Both the position numbers and the translations under genes were made by a program. The notes below the pieces were generated by a model, which saw only the letters and a program-made list of their open reading frames with translations, was not told the DNA's origin and did no database searches. Positions 27,244 to 35,965 of a stretch of DNA of 64,000 bases are shown here, piece by piece. Source of the DNA: Pseudomonadota bacterium (GTDB lineage Bacteria; Pseudomonadota; Alphaproteobacteria; Rhizobiales; Hyphomicrobiaceae); the NCBI GenBank assembly GCA_023412805.1, contig JAEZRM010000098.1, positions 17,629 to 81,628 of the forward strand, in the 5' to 3' direction. Positions within the stretch are counted from its first letter, which is position 1; every line of letters starts with the position of its first letter.

Positions 27244-28698
27244 TCAGAAACTTCCCACCAGAGTACCGAGAACAATGACCGCTGTGAGTGCAAGTAGCGC
27301 CCCGACAATCGCCGCCATGATGATATCGAGGTAACCCTCTTTGTGCGTGACACCACACACCGAGAGAAGCGTTACGACGGCACCGTTGTGCGGGAGACTA
27401 TCGAGCGTACCGGCGCCGATCACGGCAACGCGATGCATGACTTCGGGATTCATGCCGATCTCGGCAGCGAGCTTCATATACGTTGGCCCGAGCGCATCGA
27501 GGGCGATGGTCAGTCCGCCTGAAGCCGAACCGGTGAGCGCGGCAAGAATGTTCGTCGCGACCGCAAGCGACACGAGGGGACCGCCACCTATGGAGAGCAC
27601 CCAGTCGCGAACCTCCGCGAAAGCCGGAAGCGAAGCCACAATGGCGCCGAAGCCGACGAGGCTTGCCACGGACACAATCGGCAGTACGGAGGCATTGGCG
27701 CCCGCGCTCATCGTCGCGCGCAGCTCCGGTACGCTGCGGAAGTTAATGGCGATCACCGCAACAATGGCCGCCAGGAGCGCGACGATGACGGACCATAATC
27801 CACCGACCGCATACAGCCCGGTCGAGCCCCACTTCGCTTCGGACAGGAATGCCACGTCCATGCGCGGCAGGATCGCGAACGACATCAGAAGATTGGTCAC
27901 TATGACGACCACTATGGGTAGAGCTGCCAGCACTATGGGAGGCCCGCTCTTTGCTTCGACGCTGCGATGTATCTCGGCCGGATCGAACTCGCGCGCCGTC
28001 GTCGCCCGCTCGCGAACGATCGGATCGTCCGCCGCTTGATCGGCCGAGCTCGGATCCTCCGGACCGAAGCCTTCGCCGGCCAGTCGCGCTTTCTGCTCCG
28101 CGCGCCTCAGCCACCACATGCCGAACGTCAGCATGATCGCCGAAGCAATGAGGCCGAGGCCTGGCGCTGCGAATGGTGTCGTGCCGAAGAACGGCATGGG
28201 AATGGCATTCTGGATCGCCGGCGTACCGGGCACGGCAGACATCGTGAATGTCGAAGTGCCCAGTGCGATCGCAGCCGGCATGAGCCGGCGCGGCACACCT
28301 GCCTGCCGGAACAATGCGATACCCATGGGTGCGAGCACGAAGAAAGCGACGAACAGACTGACGCCGCCGTACGTGACAATGGCGCCGGCCAGCACCACTG
28401 CCAGGATGGCACGCTGCGCGCCGAGCTTCGCAGTCATGTAGTTGGCAATCGATGCGACCGAGCCCGAGTCCTCCATGAGTTTGCCGAACAGCGCCCCCAG
28501 GAGGAAGAGCGGAAAGAACTGCGCGACGAAGTCGGCAGCGTTCGTCATGAATATTTGTGTCCAGCTCGCAAGCAGCGGCTGACCCGAGAAGCCGGCCGCG
28601 ATCAGGCCGGCCAGGGGCGCAAGAATGAGAATGCTCGAGCCGCGATAGGCGAAATAGATGAGGCCCGCGAGACCGACGAGGATACCGATCATCCCCAT
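27244..28698 (-). CDS. GntP family gluconate/organic acid:H+ symporter
   Basis: A 484-residue protein with ~12-14 helices and GntP-family features: YGGVSLFVAFFVLAPMGIALFR, SAVPGTPAIQNAIPMPFFGTTPF, LTGSASGGLTIAL and GTLDSLPHNGAVVTLL near the C-terminus. Family members import gluconate, 3-hydroxybutyrate or related hydroxy acids with protons. A charged loop at ~205-255 is longer than usual. It starts 3 bp after the patatin stop, so the two share a transcript; the substrate could be a short acid or 3-hydroxybutyrate released by lipid or polyester breakdown (inference). Confidence 0.88.
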   Translation of the reverse strand: MGMIGILVGLAGLIYFAYRGSSILILAPLAGLIAAGFSGQPLLASWTQIFMTNAADFVAQFFPLFLLGALFGKLMEDSGSVASIANYMTAKLGAQRAILAVVLAGAIVTYGGVSLFVAFFVLAPMGIALFRQAGVPRRLMPAAIALGTSTFTMSAVPGTPAIQNAIPMPFFGTTPFAAPGLGLIASAIMLTFGMWWLRRAEQKARLAGEGFGPEDPSSADQAADDPIVRERATTAREFDPAEIHRSVEAKSGPPIVLAALPIVVVIVTNLLMSFAILPRMDVAFLSEAKWGSTGLYAVGGLWSVIVALLAAIVAVIAINFRSVPELRATMSAGANASVLPIVSVASLVGFGAIVASLPAFAEVRDWVLSIGGGPLVSLAVATNILAALTGSASGGLTIALDALGPTYMKLAAEIGMNPEVMHRVAVIGAGTLDSLPHNGAVVTLLSVCGVTHKEGYLDIIMAAIVGALLALTAVIVLGTLVGSF

Positions 28699-28701
28699 TG
28701 G

Positions 28702-29862
28702 TCAACACTCGGCGAGCAGGATATCGAGGTCGGCACTCGAACGGTGCCCGATATCGTCGGCGTGCGCATGGAGGAAGGCATTCGCCGCACGCCGCCCTTC
28801 CGCCCGAAGCATATGCAGAAACTCGCGCTCGGCATTGAGCTTCGAAGAATAGCCGAGCTCAGCCATCATCTCGGTCATGATGCGGTGTGTCCGCATCTCC
28901 GCCCATCGCGCGCCTTCGCCGCGCCCTGGATCGGCCGCCTGCCGAAGCAGCGCGATCATGCGTAGCTCCTTCATTAGCGGCGCATTGAACGACACCTCGT
29001 TCAACCGATTGAGAATGTCGCTTGCCGATCGGGGCGTGCCCCGGCGTTCGCGCGGATTGATCTGGACGAGGATCGTGTCACGCGCATTGCTCTCGCGAAC
29101 GAGCGGCGTGATCGTGGGATTACCGGAATAACCGCCGTCCCAGTAGGCTTCGCCGTCGATCTCGACAGCCTGGAACATCGTGGGGAGGCAGGCCGAGGCG
29201 AGCAGGACTTCCGATGTGATCTCCGGATTTCGGAATATGCGCCCACGCCCCGTTCGTACGTTGGTTGCCGTGATGAACAGCTTGATCGAAGACTGCGCCA
29301 GCCGCTCGAAATCGATGCAGTCATCGAGGATACGCTTGAGCGGATTGACGCCACGCGGATTGAGATCGTACGGCGATAGCAGACGTGCCATCAGATCGAG
29401 CCCGATGAACACTGGAGAAGCGTCAAGGCTCCAGCGCCCGAGCATTCGATCCAGCGGTGTGCGCTGAAGCGGGCTGAATACGGCCGCTCGGCCCACTTGC
29501 TCCCAGTAGGCGTCGAGCGCCGCACGCGCGCCGGCAGCGCCGCCCTCCGTCCAGCCATCCGCCAATACAGCGGCGTTCATGGCGCCGGCAGATGTGCCCG
29601 AGATCGCATCGATCTGGAGCCACGTCTCCTCGAGCAGGCGATCGAGTACGCCCCATGTGAAGGCGCCATGCGAGCCGCCACCTTGAAGCGCCAGATCGAT
29701 GATCACTGTCGCGCGCTGCTCTGTTTGACGGCTCGCGTCAGGCGCGTCCGCAGGATCTCCGGCGACGACACGCGCTGAAGTGAGTGCCTGTCGCTCGGAG
29801 GCATCCGACGGCAGACGGTGAAGCGGTTTTTGCGATCCGGCCGGGGGCGTGTTCTGACGCAT
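28702..29862 (-). CDS. Patatin-like phospholipase
   Basis: A 386-residue protein. After a polar leader (~50 residues) come the oxyanion-hole motif LQGGGSHGAFTWGVLD, the nucleophile elbow GTSAG (Ser91) and the dyad Asp in YWDGGYSGNP (Asp242). The C-terminal third resembles the extension found in bacterial patatin-family proteins. It should be a Ser-Asp dyad lipid acyl hydrolase in the cytoplasm or at the membrane. It lies between a DUF4203 gene and a GntP gene with 3-bp gaps on each side, which indicates an operon. Confidence 0.92.
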   Translation of the reverse strand: MRQNTPPAGSQKPLHRLPSDASERQALTSARVVAGDPADAPDASRQTEQRATVIIDLALQGGGSHGAFTWGVLDRLLEETWLQIDAISGTSAGAMNAAVLADGWTEGGAAGARAALDAYWEQVGRAAVFSPLQRTPLDRMLGRWSLDASPVFIGLDLMARLLSPYDLNPRGVNPLKRILDDCIDFERLAQSSIKLFITATNVRTGRGRIFRNPEITSEVLLASACLPTMFQAVEIDGEAYWDGGYSGNPTITPLVRESNARDTILVQINPRERRGTPRSASDILNRLNEVSFNAPLMKELRMIALLRQAADPGRGEGARWAEMRTHRIMTEMMAELGYSSKLNAEREFLHMLRAEGRRAANAFLHAHADDIGHRSSADLDILLAEC

Positions 29863-29865
29863 TCG

Positions 29866-30495
29866 CTAGGGATTTCGTAGACCGGCTTGCTTGCCGACGC
29901 GATCAGCGAACGGATCCGCGGTGCCCGGCTCTGCCGGAACCCACGATGCGATGTTGGAGAGCTGCCACTTCAAACCGAACACCCCAAGAATGGCAGTGAG
30001 CAGCGCGGGCAGAACGCTTCCGGAGTGCTCGGCGGGCGTCGGGAGAAGTAGCTGCCCGCCGATGACGACGAGCGCCGCACCGCCAAATGCGGAAGCGACG
30101 ACGATGAAGATATCGAAGAACCTCAGTGCAATGGTCGCGCCTGCGACGCCGCCGATTGCCGCGAGAACCGTACCGGACATGCCGGATATCAGACGGTCCA
30201 TGCCGAAGACGGTCAGCAGCGTCAGAACGAGAGCCGCGCCGCCCATGAAGCCCACGAGCGCGCGCCGATAGTGTTCGAGCGCGTACGCGGCCGTCGCGGC
30301 AGCAACTGCAAGCACAATAGCAAGAGCGACGGTGGCGAAGCCGACGTTTCCGGTGAGCCACCGGCCAAGCAAGAATCCGATCTCCAGACCGAACAGCCCG
30401 TAGAGGAGCGGCAGCCACGCATAGAACATGAGAAGACCGAAACCCATGATCCCGATGCCGCAAAGGATGAGCAGAACCGCGAACGAGAACAGCAT
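29866..30495 (-). CDS. DUF4203/TMEM198-like membrane protein
   Basis: A 209-residue protein with seven hydrophobic segments rich in Gly/Ala (FSFAVLLILCGIGIMGFGLL at the start, then LPLLYGLFGLEIGFLLGRWL). The Gly-rich helix pattern fits DUF4203/TMEM198. It has no established function in bacteria. It is the first gene of the DUF4203-patatin-GntP operon, and a short polar tail (PADPFADRVGKQ-like) ends it. Confidence 0.78.
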   Translation of the reverse strand: MLFSFAVLLILCGIGIMGFGLLMFYAWLPLLYGLFGLEIGFLLGRWLTGNVGFATVALAIVLAVAAATAAYALEHYRRALVGFMGGAALVLTLLTVFGMDRLISGMSGTVLAAIGGVAGATIALRFFDIFIVVASAFGGAALVVIGGQLLLPTPAEHSGSVLPALLTAILGVFGLKWQLSNIASWVPAEPGTADPFADRVGKQAGLRNP

Positions 30496-30765
30496 GTCTC
30501 ATCCCCTCCAGGTCGGATGCCTTACAGGTTCAGGCAGGCGATCCAGCCGCTCGGCTGGTCATATGCGCTACGTGCTCACAATAGTGAGGACTGCGTTCGC
30601 GCTCCTATCGGGGGAAGCCCCCAATCGTCGTCGGGGCGGCCCTTAGAGGCAGGCCCTTTCGAAAGAGATCGAAATTCCGCTGAGCACACCGCGTGCGAGA
30701 ACGCAGCACAAGTCACGCTGTGCACTGTCGTCGCGATGGCTTTGCGGGTTTGCTCGGTCGCGATG

Positions 30766-30987
30766 TCAGCGACCGGCCCAAGGGTTCATGTTGATGACAT
30801 GAGCGAGCGACGCGAACGGCTTGCTGCACGTCGCGTGATAGTCTCCGGTCAATCCCTTGAAGCCATGCGGATCGTTTCGGAACTCGATGCGTGTCACGCG
30901 CTGTTCCTTCGCAATGGGCTCCTTGCACGCCCGGCACCACCGCTGGCCGTGGGGACCTTCATCGAACGCTGATCCATCGAGTGGCAT
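30766..30987 (-). CDS. Small protein with PARP-type zinc-finger spacing
   Basis: A 73-residue protein. Cys18-x2-Cys21-x29-His51-x2-Cys54 gives the zinc-ligand spacing of the PARP-type finger (C-x2-C-x28-30-H-x2-C). Neighbouring residues also fit: WCRACKEPIAKEQRVTRI for C..C...I.K...R, and GDYHATC for the W/Y-H-x2-C end. I infer a zinc-binding, possibly nucleic-acid-binding protein. The ATG follows a GGGGGGAA site. It stands alone, with the DUF4203 operon 270 bp downstream. Its length equals one finger plus short flanks. Confidence 0.78.
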   Translation of the reverse strand: MPLDGSAFDEGPHGQRWCRACKEPIAKEQRVTRIEFRNDPHGFKGLTGDYHATCSKPFASLAHVINMNPWAGR

Positions 30988-31245
30988 AGTGGTTTCCCCC
31001 CAATTTCCGCCCCCGCCACTTTAAATACTGCATCTACGGCCCCGGGTCGCCAGGGCGACGGACACTTTGCCGCAAGATTCCGCATTCGCGCGGACGCAAA
31101 TCGAGCGGCACGGCCGACAATTTTGTCCTTGAGCATTGTTCACGCCGGTCTCGGCGTCGCGGCAGGCGCGGATCGGCGCAACTCGCACGCCTATGGCCTG
31201 CGCCGATGCACGACGCTGCGCACTAAAATTTCGACTGGCCTCAGG
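30988..31245. other. Intergenic region between HdeD gene and zinc-finger gene
   Basis: About 260 bp with no supported gene. AT-rich patches at about 31015-31030 and 31110-31120 are the likeliest promoter positions for the zinc-finger gene on the minus strand. Confidence 0.35.
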
Positions 31246-31833
31246 CTATGCCGGACTGACGTGCTTGCGCAGCCGGAACGCAAGCAGGCAGAGCAGGATG
31301 CCGTAGATAATGGCGTAGCTGGCGATGACCAGAACGAGCGCCAGTGCCCCCGTGCCGGGGCGCGCGATCAGGAGGGCGCCAAAGAGCACCGAAAGGGCGC
31401 CGGTCGCGACGAGCAGCCACGTGTCGTCGAGTTCGTTGCGCATGGCGATGGCTCCGACAATCTGCAGGATGCCCGTCGCAATGGCCCAGATCGCGATGCA
31501 GAAGAGTAGAACGAGGCCCGTGATGCCTGGCCAGAGCAGAGTGATGATGCCGGCGGCGATACCGAGCAGACCTACGATCGCAAGCCACCAGCTGGATGCA
31601 TACTCGCTACCACGTATGGCGGCCAGGACCGCGAATGCGCCATCGGTGAGCACGAAGATTCCATAGAGAACGACCAGCGTGACGAGCGTCACGCCAGGCC
31701 AGGCCATCGCGAGAACGCCGAAGACTATGGCCGCTATGCCCCTGAGCAGGATGAGCCACCAGTTATCGGCAAGCGCCTGGATCCTGGATCGCAATGGATG
31801 GCTGGTGTGGTGGACAACAGGTGCACTACGCAT
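31246..31833 (-). CDS. HdeD family acid-resistance membrane protein
   Basis: A 195-residue protein with six hydrophobic helices in three pairs, including WWLILLRGIAAIVFGVLAMAWPGVTL and the repeated 'WPGIT' turns, the HdeD/DUF308 pattern. HdeD contributes to acid resistance at high cell density in E. coli. The ATG at 31833 has GGAGG six bases before it. Its start overlaps the stop of the upstream DUF1622 gene by 8 bp, so they are co-translated. Confidence 0.9.
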   Translation of the reverse strand: MRSAPVVHHTSHPLRSRIQALADNWWLILLRGIAAIVFGVLAMAWPGVTLVTLVVLYGIFVLTDGAFAVLAAIRGSEYASSWWLAIVGLLGIAAGIITLLWPGITGLVLLFCIAIWAIATGILQIVGAIAMRNELDDTWLLVATGALSVLFGALLIARPGTGALALVLVIASYAIIYGILLCLLAFRLRKHVSPA

Positions 31834-32245
31834 GATCGACCTCCAATTGACGGCGCGACTCACCGCGCAAATTTGCATTGCCAGCGTCAGCGAGCGGCTC
31901 CTGGCGCTCCCTGACTTCTGCAAGATCCCGCTCGAGGAAGTAGTTCAGGAAGGTGCGAACGATGGCGATTACGGCGAGGCGGCCGATGTCGTCCCACGTT
32001 GGAGCGATGGACGTTTCAATGATGTCGGCGGCAAGCTGAAAGGTTAGTCCTGCCACGAGCCAGCGTGCATAACGCAGCCAGACATCACGCCTCTGGTGAC
32101 CTGTCGGCGATGAAAGCAACAGATGCACGCCGCGAATGAACGCCTCGATCGTCCCGACCAAAACGATGAGAAGCGCCATCGCATCGATGAGCGAGACAGA
32201 GTAATGCGATGCGACGGTGAGCCACTCCTGCATAATGGCGACCAT
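31826..32245 (-). CDS. DUF1622 family membrane protein
   Basis: A 139-residue protein with three helices (LIDAMALLIVLVGTIEAFIRGV, the RYARWLVAGLTFQLAADIIETS segment, and IGRLAVIAIVRTFLNYFLERDLAE). This is the DUF1622 pattern, in which the ARWL..GLEFQLAADI-like core is conserved. The function is unknown. It is coupled to hdeD downstream and follows the DUF202 gene, so it is probably part of a membrane stress operon. Confidence 0.87.
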   Translation of the reverse strand: MVAIMQEWLTVASHYSVSLIDAMALLIVLVGTIEAFIRGVHLLLSSPTGHQRRDVWLRYARWLVAGLTFQLAADIIETSIAPTWDDIGRLAVIAIVRTFLNYFLERDLAEVRERQEPLADAGNANLRGESRRQLEVDHA

Positions 32246-32278
32246 CCTCCGGTTGAGCAGCTCGGCGAGCGCATCCGC

Positions 32279-32929
32279 TCAGCCGAACGGGCCGATCTGA
32301 AACGCCATGCTGACGATTGCAAAGATACCGATGAGAAGCAGGAGGATGGCCGTGATCAGAATCATGGACGGCGGGAAATGACTTTCGCCGTGGATGAGTC
32401 CTGCTTCCGTCATCGCTTTGCGCTCTTCGCGCAAACCAAGCATGAACTGCACGTGATAAACGATCCCCACGATCAGCATACCAATTCCGAGCGCGACAAG
32501 TGCCATGCCGAAGTTTCGCGCGGGCGCCGCATTGGTCAGGAGATCCTGATCGCGGAGCTTCTGGAACACCTGGAAGATCGTGAAGCCGAACGAGATCAGC
32601 GACAGTGATGTGCGGATCACCGACATCAGCGTGCGATCTGCACTCATGCGCGTGCGTTGGAAGGACATGCCCGTTCGACGCATCGACATCTCGGTGCGAT
32701 CCGTCGACATATCGGTCCGCTGTGTCGAGAGGTCCGTGCGGTACTCCGAGAGCGACGTCCGATGCTCGGACAAAGCGGTGCGATGTGTCGACAGATTCGT
32801 GCGGTGCTCGGAATACTGGGTCGAGGCTTGATCGGGATGAGAAGCATCGACAGTCGGCACCGGCGGTACAGGCTTCTCGGAGATCCGCTCAGGCCGCTCG
32901 ATGTGCGCTTTTATAGTCGACATGCGCAT
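32279..32929 (-). CDS. DUF202 (YidH-like) protein with ten-heptad N-terminal repeat
   Basis: A 216-residue protein. Residues 39-108 are ten contiguous heptads, each [Y/L/M]-S-x-x-R-T-x, with the RT pair at 43, 50, 57, 64, 71, 78, 85, 92, 99 and 106. The last two (ADRTLMSVIRTSLSLISFG) are the usual DUF202 signature, leading to three membrane helices (~108-125, 138-160, 188-212). The other eight look like an expansion of that signature. The heptad period suggests a helical or coiled-coil stalk. It is probably first in an operon with DUF1622 and hdeD. Confidence 0.88.
   Translation of the reverse strand: MRMSTIKAHIERPERISEKPVPPVPTVDASHPDQASTQYSEHRTNLSTHRTALSEHRTSLSEYRTDLSTQRTDMSTDRTEMSMRRTGMSFQRTRMSADRTLMSVIRTSLSLISFGFTIFQVFQKLRDQDLLTNAAPARNFGMALVALGIGMLIVGIVYHVQFMLGLREERKAMTEAGLIHGESHFPPSMILITAILLLLIGIFAIVSMAFQIGPFG
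32606..32815 (-). repeat. Ten tandem 21-bp coding repeats (heptapeptide S-x-x-R-T)
   Basis: Seventy codons with an exact 7-codon period inside the DUF202 gene. The RT dipeptide and preceding Ser are invariant, while the third, fourth and seventh positions vary, so selection is on the protein and not on DNA identity. Confidence 0.9.
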
Positions 32930-33217
32930 CCAGTCTCCGTCGCTATCGGCAGGTCGATGCCGCGCTGTCCGAATTTCGCATCATGCTACCCAAGTGTGGT
33001 TCGCGCCTCACATCGGGAGGCACCCTAGAAATGATTGATAGAACTCGCACGGATCACCCGGCGGCGTGGTGTGGGCAATCGCTGCCCTTCGCGACAGCTT
33101 CATCCCGCCTCATCTCGGGGTTCCTTCCGTCGAGGATCAGTACTTTTCCCGACTTCTTCAGAAGCAAAATATTCGTTAACTCATTGGATCGTTCGGGGCC
33201 GAGGGAGCTCGGGGGGC
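32930..33217. other. Upstream region of the DUF202 gene
   Basis: About 290 bp between the leftward DUF202 gene and a small rightward frame. No gene is supported. AT-rich stretches near 33155-33185 could hold promoter elements. Confidence 0.35.
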
Positions 33218-33325
33218 ATGGCTGAAACGCCAAACATACTCTTTGTCGCGCTACTGCTGTCCGTTTTGAACCTGGGGGTGGTGAAAATTGCCGTCTGGTT
33301 TGCAAGCCTGCTTTTTGCACCGTAA
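33218..33325 (+). CDS. Possible 35-residue single-helix membrane protein
   Basis: ATG at 33218 after a purine-rich GAGGGAGCTCGGGGGG stretch opens a 35-codon frame: a short polar start, then one hydrophobic helix (residues ~7-33, NILFVALLLSVLNLGVVKIA). It is too short for family recognition. The good upstream site and clean hydrophobicity support it; absence of any homology claim keeps it tentative. Confidence 0.35.
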   Translation: MAETPNILFVALLLSVLNLGVVKIAVWFASLLFAP

Positions 33326-33639
33326 CCCTCCCTCCACCATAAATCCCCAGCATCCATCGCGCGGCCCAGAAATAATTTTCTGTGCACGCCCGGAGACGAT
33401 CACTTCCCGCGCTCGAAAACCGCTCCGAGTTAGAATTCCGAGAATAGGAATAAAGGCCTATGTTTAGTAGCGATAAGAAATGTGATAGAAACTCATTCTT
33501 TTAATATCCAGCTAAGTCATATATAAGACATAATACGGCGCACCATCGCCGACGACTTTGCGATACGGGGCCGCCAGCGCGCGTACTTGCCGACCCTGCC
33601 GGGACTAAAAGCTGGAAATAATCTCGAAGAAAGCTCGGG
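33326..33639. other. AT-rich region upstream of MASE1 kinase
   Basis: About 315 bp with no gene. The part from 33430 to 33535 is strikingly AT-rich for this genome and includes TATATAAGACATAAT near 33521-33535, a good candidate promoter for the kinase. Confidence 0.4.
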
Positions 33640-35400
33640 ATGCAGCATCTAACCGAAGCGAACAAATGGGTGGGGGGAGCCCAGATGAGACGCCAGCCGA
33701 CGTCTATATGGCGCCGAAGCCTGGAGCGGCTTCCGCGCCCGGTCCGTGCGCCGCTCCTTACATCGCTGGGCTATCTTCTGGGCGCCGAAGCCGCTTTCCT
33801 CGTCGGTACGCTCTCCGACCAAGTCTTTGCGCCTTTCTGGCCACCGAACATTATTCTGTTCTGCGCCCTCCTAGGCGCACCGTACACACGCTGGTGGATT
33901 TTCATTCTGGCTGTTCTGCCGGCTCATGTTATCGCCGAGCTTCAGATCGGAATGAACTGGCCACAGTTGATGGTGGCATTCCTCACCAATTGCGCCATCG
34001 CGGTACTCAATGCGGCTGCCATCAAATGGGTACTCGTTTCGCCCCCTTGGCTCAGCTCATTCCGCCGAACCACAGTCTATATCATCATCGCTGCGGGGAT
34101 CGGCCCCGCGATCGTCGCGTTTTTTGGAGCCTATGTCAGGCCCTTTGGCGGCGCGCCGCCGGATAATTATTGGACGTTCTGGCTCGAGTGGTACGCGGCC
34201 AATGCATTGGGAAATCTCACGCTCGGACCTGTGCTGCTTGCTTTCTTTGGGGCGGGCGGCGGCGAGGCGTGGCGGGTTCTCTCGCGCGAGCGCTGGATGG
34301 AGGCCGCACTCGTGTCGATCGGCCTGCTGGTCTCTTGCGCGATTGCGAGCAAGGCATCGATGCTGAGCGGTGGCGTTAGCTTCTTGCCCGCGTTGCTTTA
34401 CCTTCCGCTCCCGTTTGCCCTCTGGGCGACCGTCCGGTTCGGCATACGCGGGGCGAGCCTGGCGATCCTGATCATCACGCTCACATCAATCTGGCTGAAC
34501 CTGAGCGGTCCCACGGTGTTCACCGCAGCGACCCCCGAAGACAACGTGCTCGCCCTCCAGCTGTTCTCGATGGGCCTCGCTGTGCCCGTGCTCTTGCTTG
34601 GCACGTACGTCGACAGTGCGAAACGCACCGAGAGGCGGAGCCGCGAGTTGGCCCGCATGGTCCTTTGGTCGCGAGAGGAGGATTGGCGCAAGACGGCGAG
34701 AGACTTGCACGAGGGCATCTGCCAGGATCTGGCCGCGATCAATCTGAAGGCACAGCACTTATTCAAGAAGCTGCCTCCCGAAACGCGAGACGAAGCGGAG
34801 GAGATCGAGGCCGATCTGCAGGCAGCTATTAGAGTACTGCGCACGGCAGCGTACAGCATGTATCCACCCCTCCTGGTCGAAGCCGGACTTCAGCCTGCGC
34901 TTCGTTCGTTTCTCAGAACCTTTTCGGACCGGAGCGGAATTGCAGTGGAGCTCAATATATCGGACAGCATAGCAAGGCTGGCACCCGATACCGAGAATGT
35001 CGTCTTCCGCATTGTTCAAGAGGCATTGACGAACATCGAACGCCATTCGAATAGCACAACCGCGCAGATTGTCCTGGCGCGGAGCCGAGCCGAGCCTAGT
35101 GAGCTGATTCTACAGATCGAGGATCCAGCGGCCAGCAATCGACAAGGCGGAAGCATGCTGTCGCGCCTCAGGAGCATCGCGCCAGCACCGGTCACCAATG
35201 GCCTCGGCGTCGTTGCGATGACCGAACGCCTTCACCGCCTGGGCGGGCGCCTCAGCATCTACTCGGCCGATGGATCGACAATTGTGGAAGCGGTATTTCG
35301 AGATGCGCCGGAGGGAGCGGGCCTTCTCAACACCTCTAAGGCTCGACAAGCCTATTCCGGATCGCGTACCGCACGAGCGCGGCGGTCGAGTCAAATTTGA
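33640..35400 (+). CDS. MASE1-domain sensor histidine kinase (HisKA_3 type)
   Basis: A 586-residue protein. Residues ~35-325 are an eight-helix MASE1 membrane sensor (LGYLLGAEAAFLVGTLSDQVFAPFWPPNI opening). The dimerisation/phosphoacceptor helix carries His357 in ARDLHEGICQDLAAI, followed by a HATPase_c domain (FRIVQEALTNIERHS; GLGVVAMTERLHRLGG). This is the NarX/DegS class that pairs with NarL-type regulators. Its partner regulator lies head-on and the two 3' ends overlap by 65 bp. ATG 33685, preceded by GGGGGGAG, is a credible alternative start. The ligand is unknown. Confidence 0.9.
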   Translation: MQHLTEANKWVGGAQMRRQPTSIWRRSLERLPRPVRAPLLTSLGYLLGAEAAFLVGTLSDQVFAPFWPPNIILFCALLGAPYTRWWIFILAVLPAHVIAELQIGMNWPQLMVAFLTNCAIAVLNAAAIKWVLVSPPWLSSFRRTTVYIIIAAGIGPAIVAFFGAYVRPFGGAPPDNYWTFWLEWYAANALGNLTLGPVLLAFFGAGGGEAWRVLSRERWMEAALVSIGLLVSCAIASKASMLSGGVSFLPALLYLPLPFALWATVRFGIRGASLAILIITLTSIWLNLSGPTVFTAATPEDNVLALQLFSMGLAVPVLLLGTYVDSAKRTERRSRELARMVLWSREEDWRKTARDLHEGICQDLAAINLKAQHLFKKLPPETRDEAEEIEADLQAAIRVLRTAAYSMYPPLLVEAGLQPALRSFLRTFSDRSGIAVELNISDSIARLAPDTENVVFRIVQEALTNIERHSNSTTAQIVLARSRAEPSELILQIEDPAASNRQGGSMLSRLRSIAPAPVTNGLGVVAMTERLHRLGGRLSIYSADGSTIVEAVFRDAPEGAGLLNTSKARQAYSGSRTARARRSSQI

Positions 35401-35965
35401 GCTTGTGCATCACGTTGGACCGGTGCGTCTCCACGGTCTTGATGCTGATATTGAGAACGCTTGCGATCGCCTTGTTGCTGTGACCTTCGGCAATCAGCTG
35501 CACGATGCCGCGTTCGCGACTCGTCAGGACGCCTTCGGTCTTTGACTTCATGAGATAGGCATCGAGAATTCGGTCGGAGGCCTTTCCTGTGAAGAAGGAG
35601 CGCCCCACGGCCAGCGCCTCCACGGCCGAATACAGATGCTGCTCGGCGTCGGACTTGAGCAGATAGCCACGCGCGCCAGCTTGAAGTAGATCCTGCAGCA
35701 GTGTCTCATTGTCGTGCATCGTGAAAATGAGAACCTCTACGGTCGGCGCGCGCATCTTGATCTGGCGAGTGGCCTCTACGCCGTTGATCAGTGGCAGCGA
35801 GTAGTCGACTATCGCAACGTCCGGCTTGTGTGCGATCGCCTGCGCGATGGCCTTCCTGCCGTCGCCTGCTTCAGCAACGACGCTCCAATCAGCGCGCGCT
35901 TCGAGCAGTCGCCGCAGTCCGGCGCGAACGACATCGTGATCGTCGGCAATAAGAAGACGCACCAT
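35336..35965 (-). CDS. NarL/FixJ-type response regulator
   Basis: A 209-residue protein. The receiver (1-~120) has the full set: acidic pair Asp8-Asp9 (LLIADDHD), phosphoacceptor Asp54 (VAIVDYSLP), Thr in FTMHD and Lys in GYLLKSD. The GerE helix-turn-helix follows (LTSRERGIVQLIAEGHSNKA and KTVETHRSNVMHKL). The ATG at 35965 is the natural start of the receiver; an in-frame extension to 36058 adds nothing recognisable. It is presumably phosphorylated by the convergent MASE1 kinase; target genes are unknown. Confidence 0.93.
   Translation of the reverse strand: MVRLLIADDHDVVRAGLRRLLEARADWSVVAEAGDGRKAIAQAIAHKPDVAIVDYSLPLINGVEATRQIKMRAPTVEVLIFTMHDNETLLQDLLQAGARGYLLKSDAEQHLYSAVEALAVGRSFFTGKASDRILDAYLMKSKTEGVLTSRERGIVQLIAEGHSNKAIASVLNISIKTVETHRSNVMHKLKFDSTAALVRYAIRNRLVEP

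Noticed and set aside
32606..32815. 21-bp periodic DNA that might suggest a CRISPR or satellite array
   Set aside because: There are no identical repeats or spacers; the period is a coding heptad.
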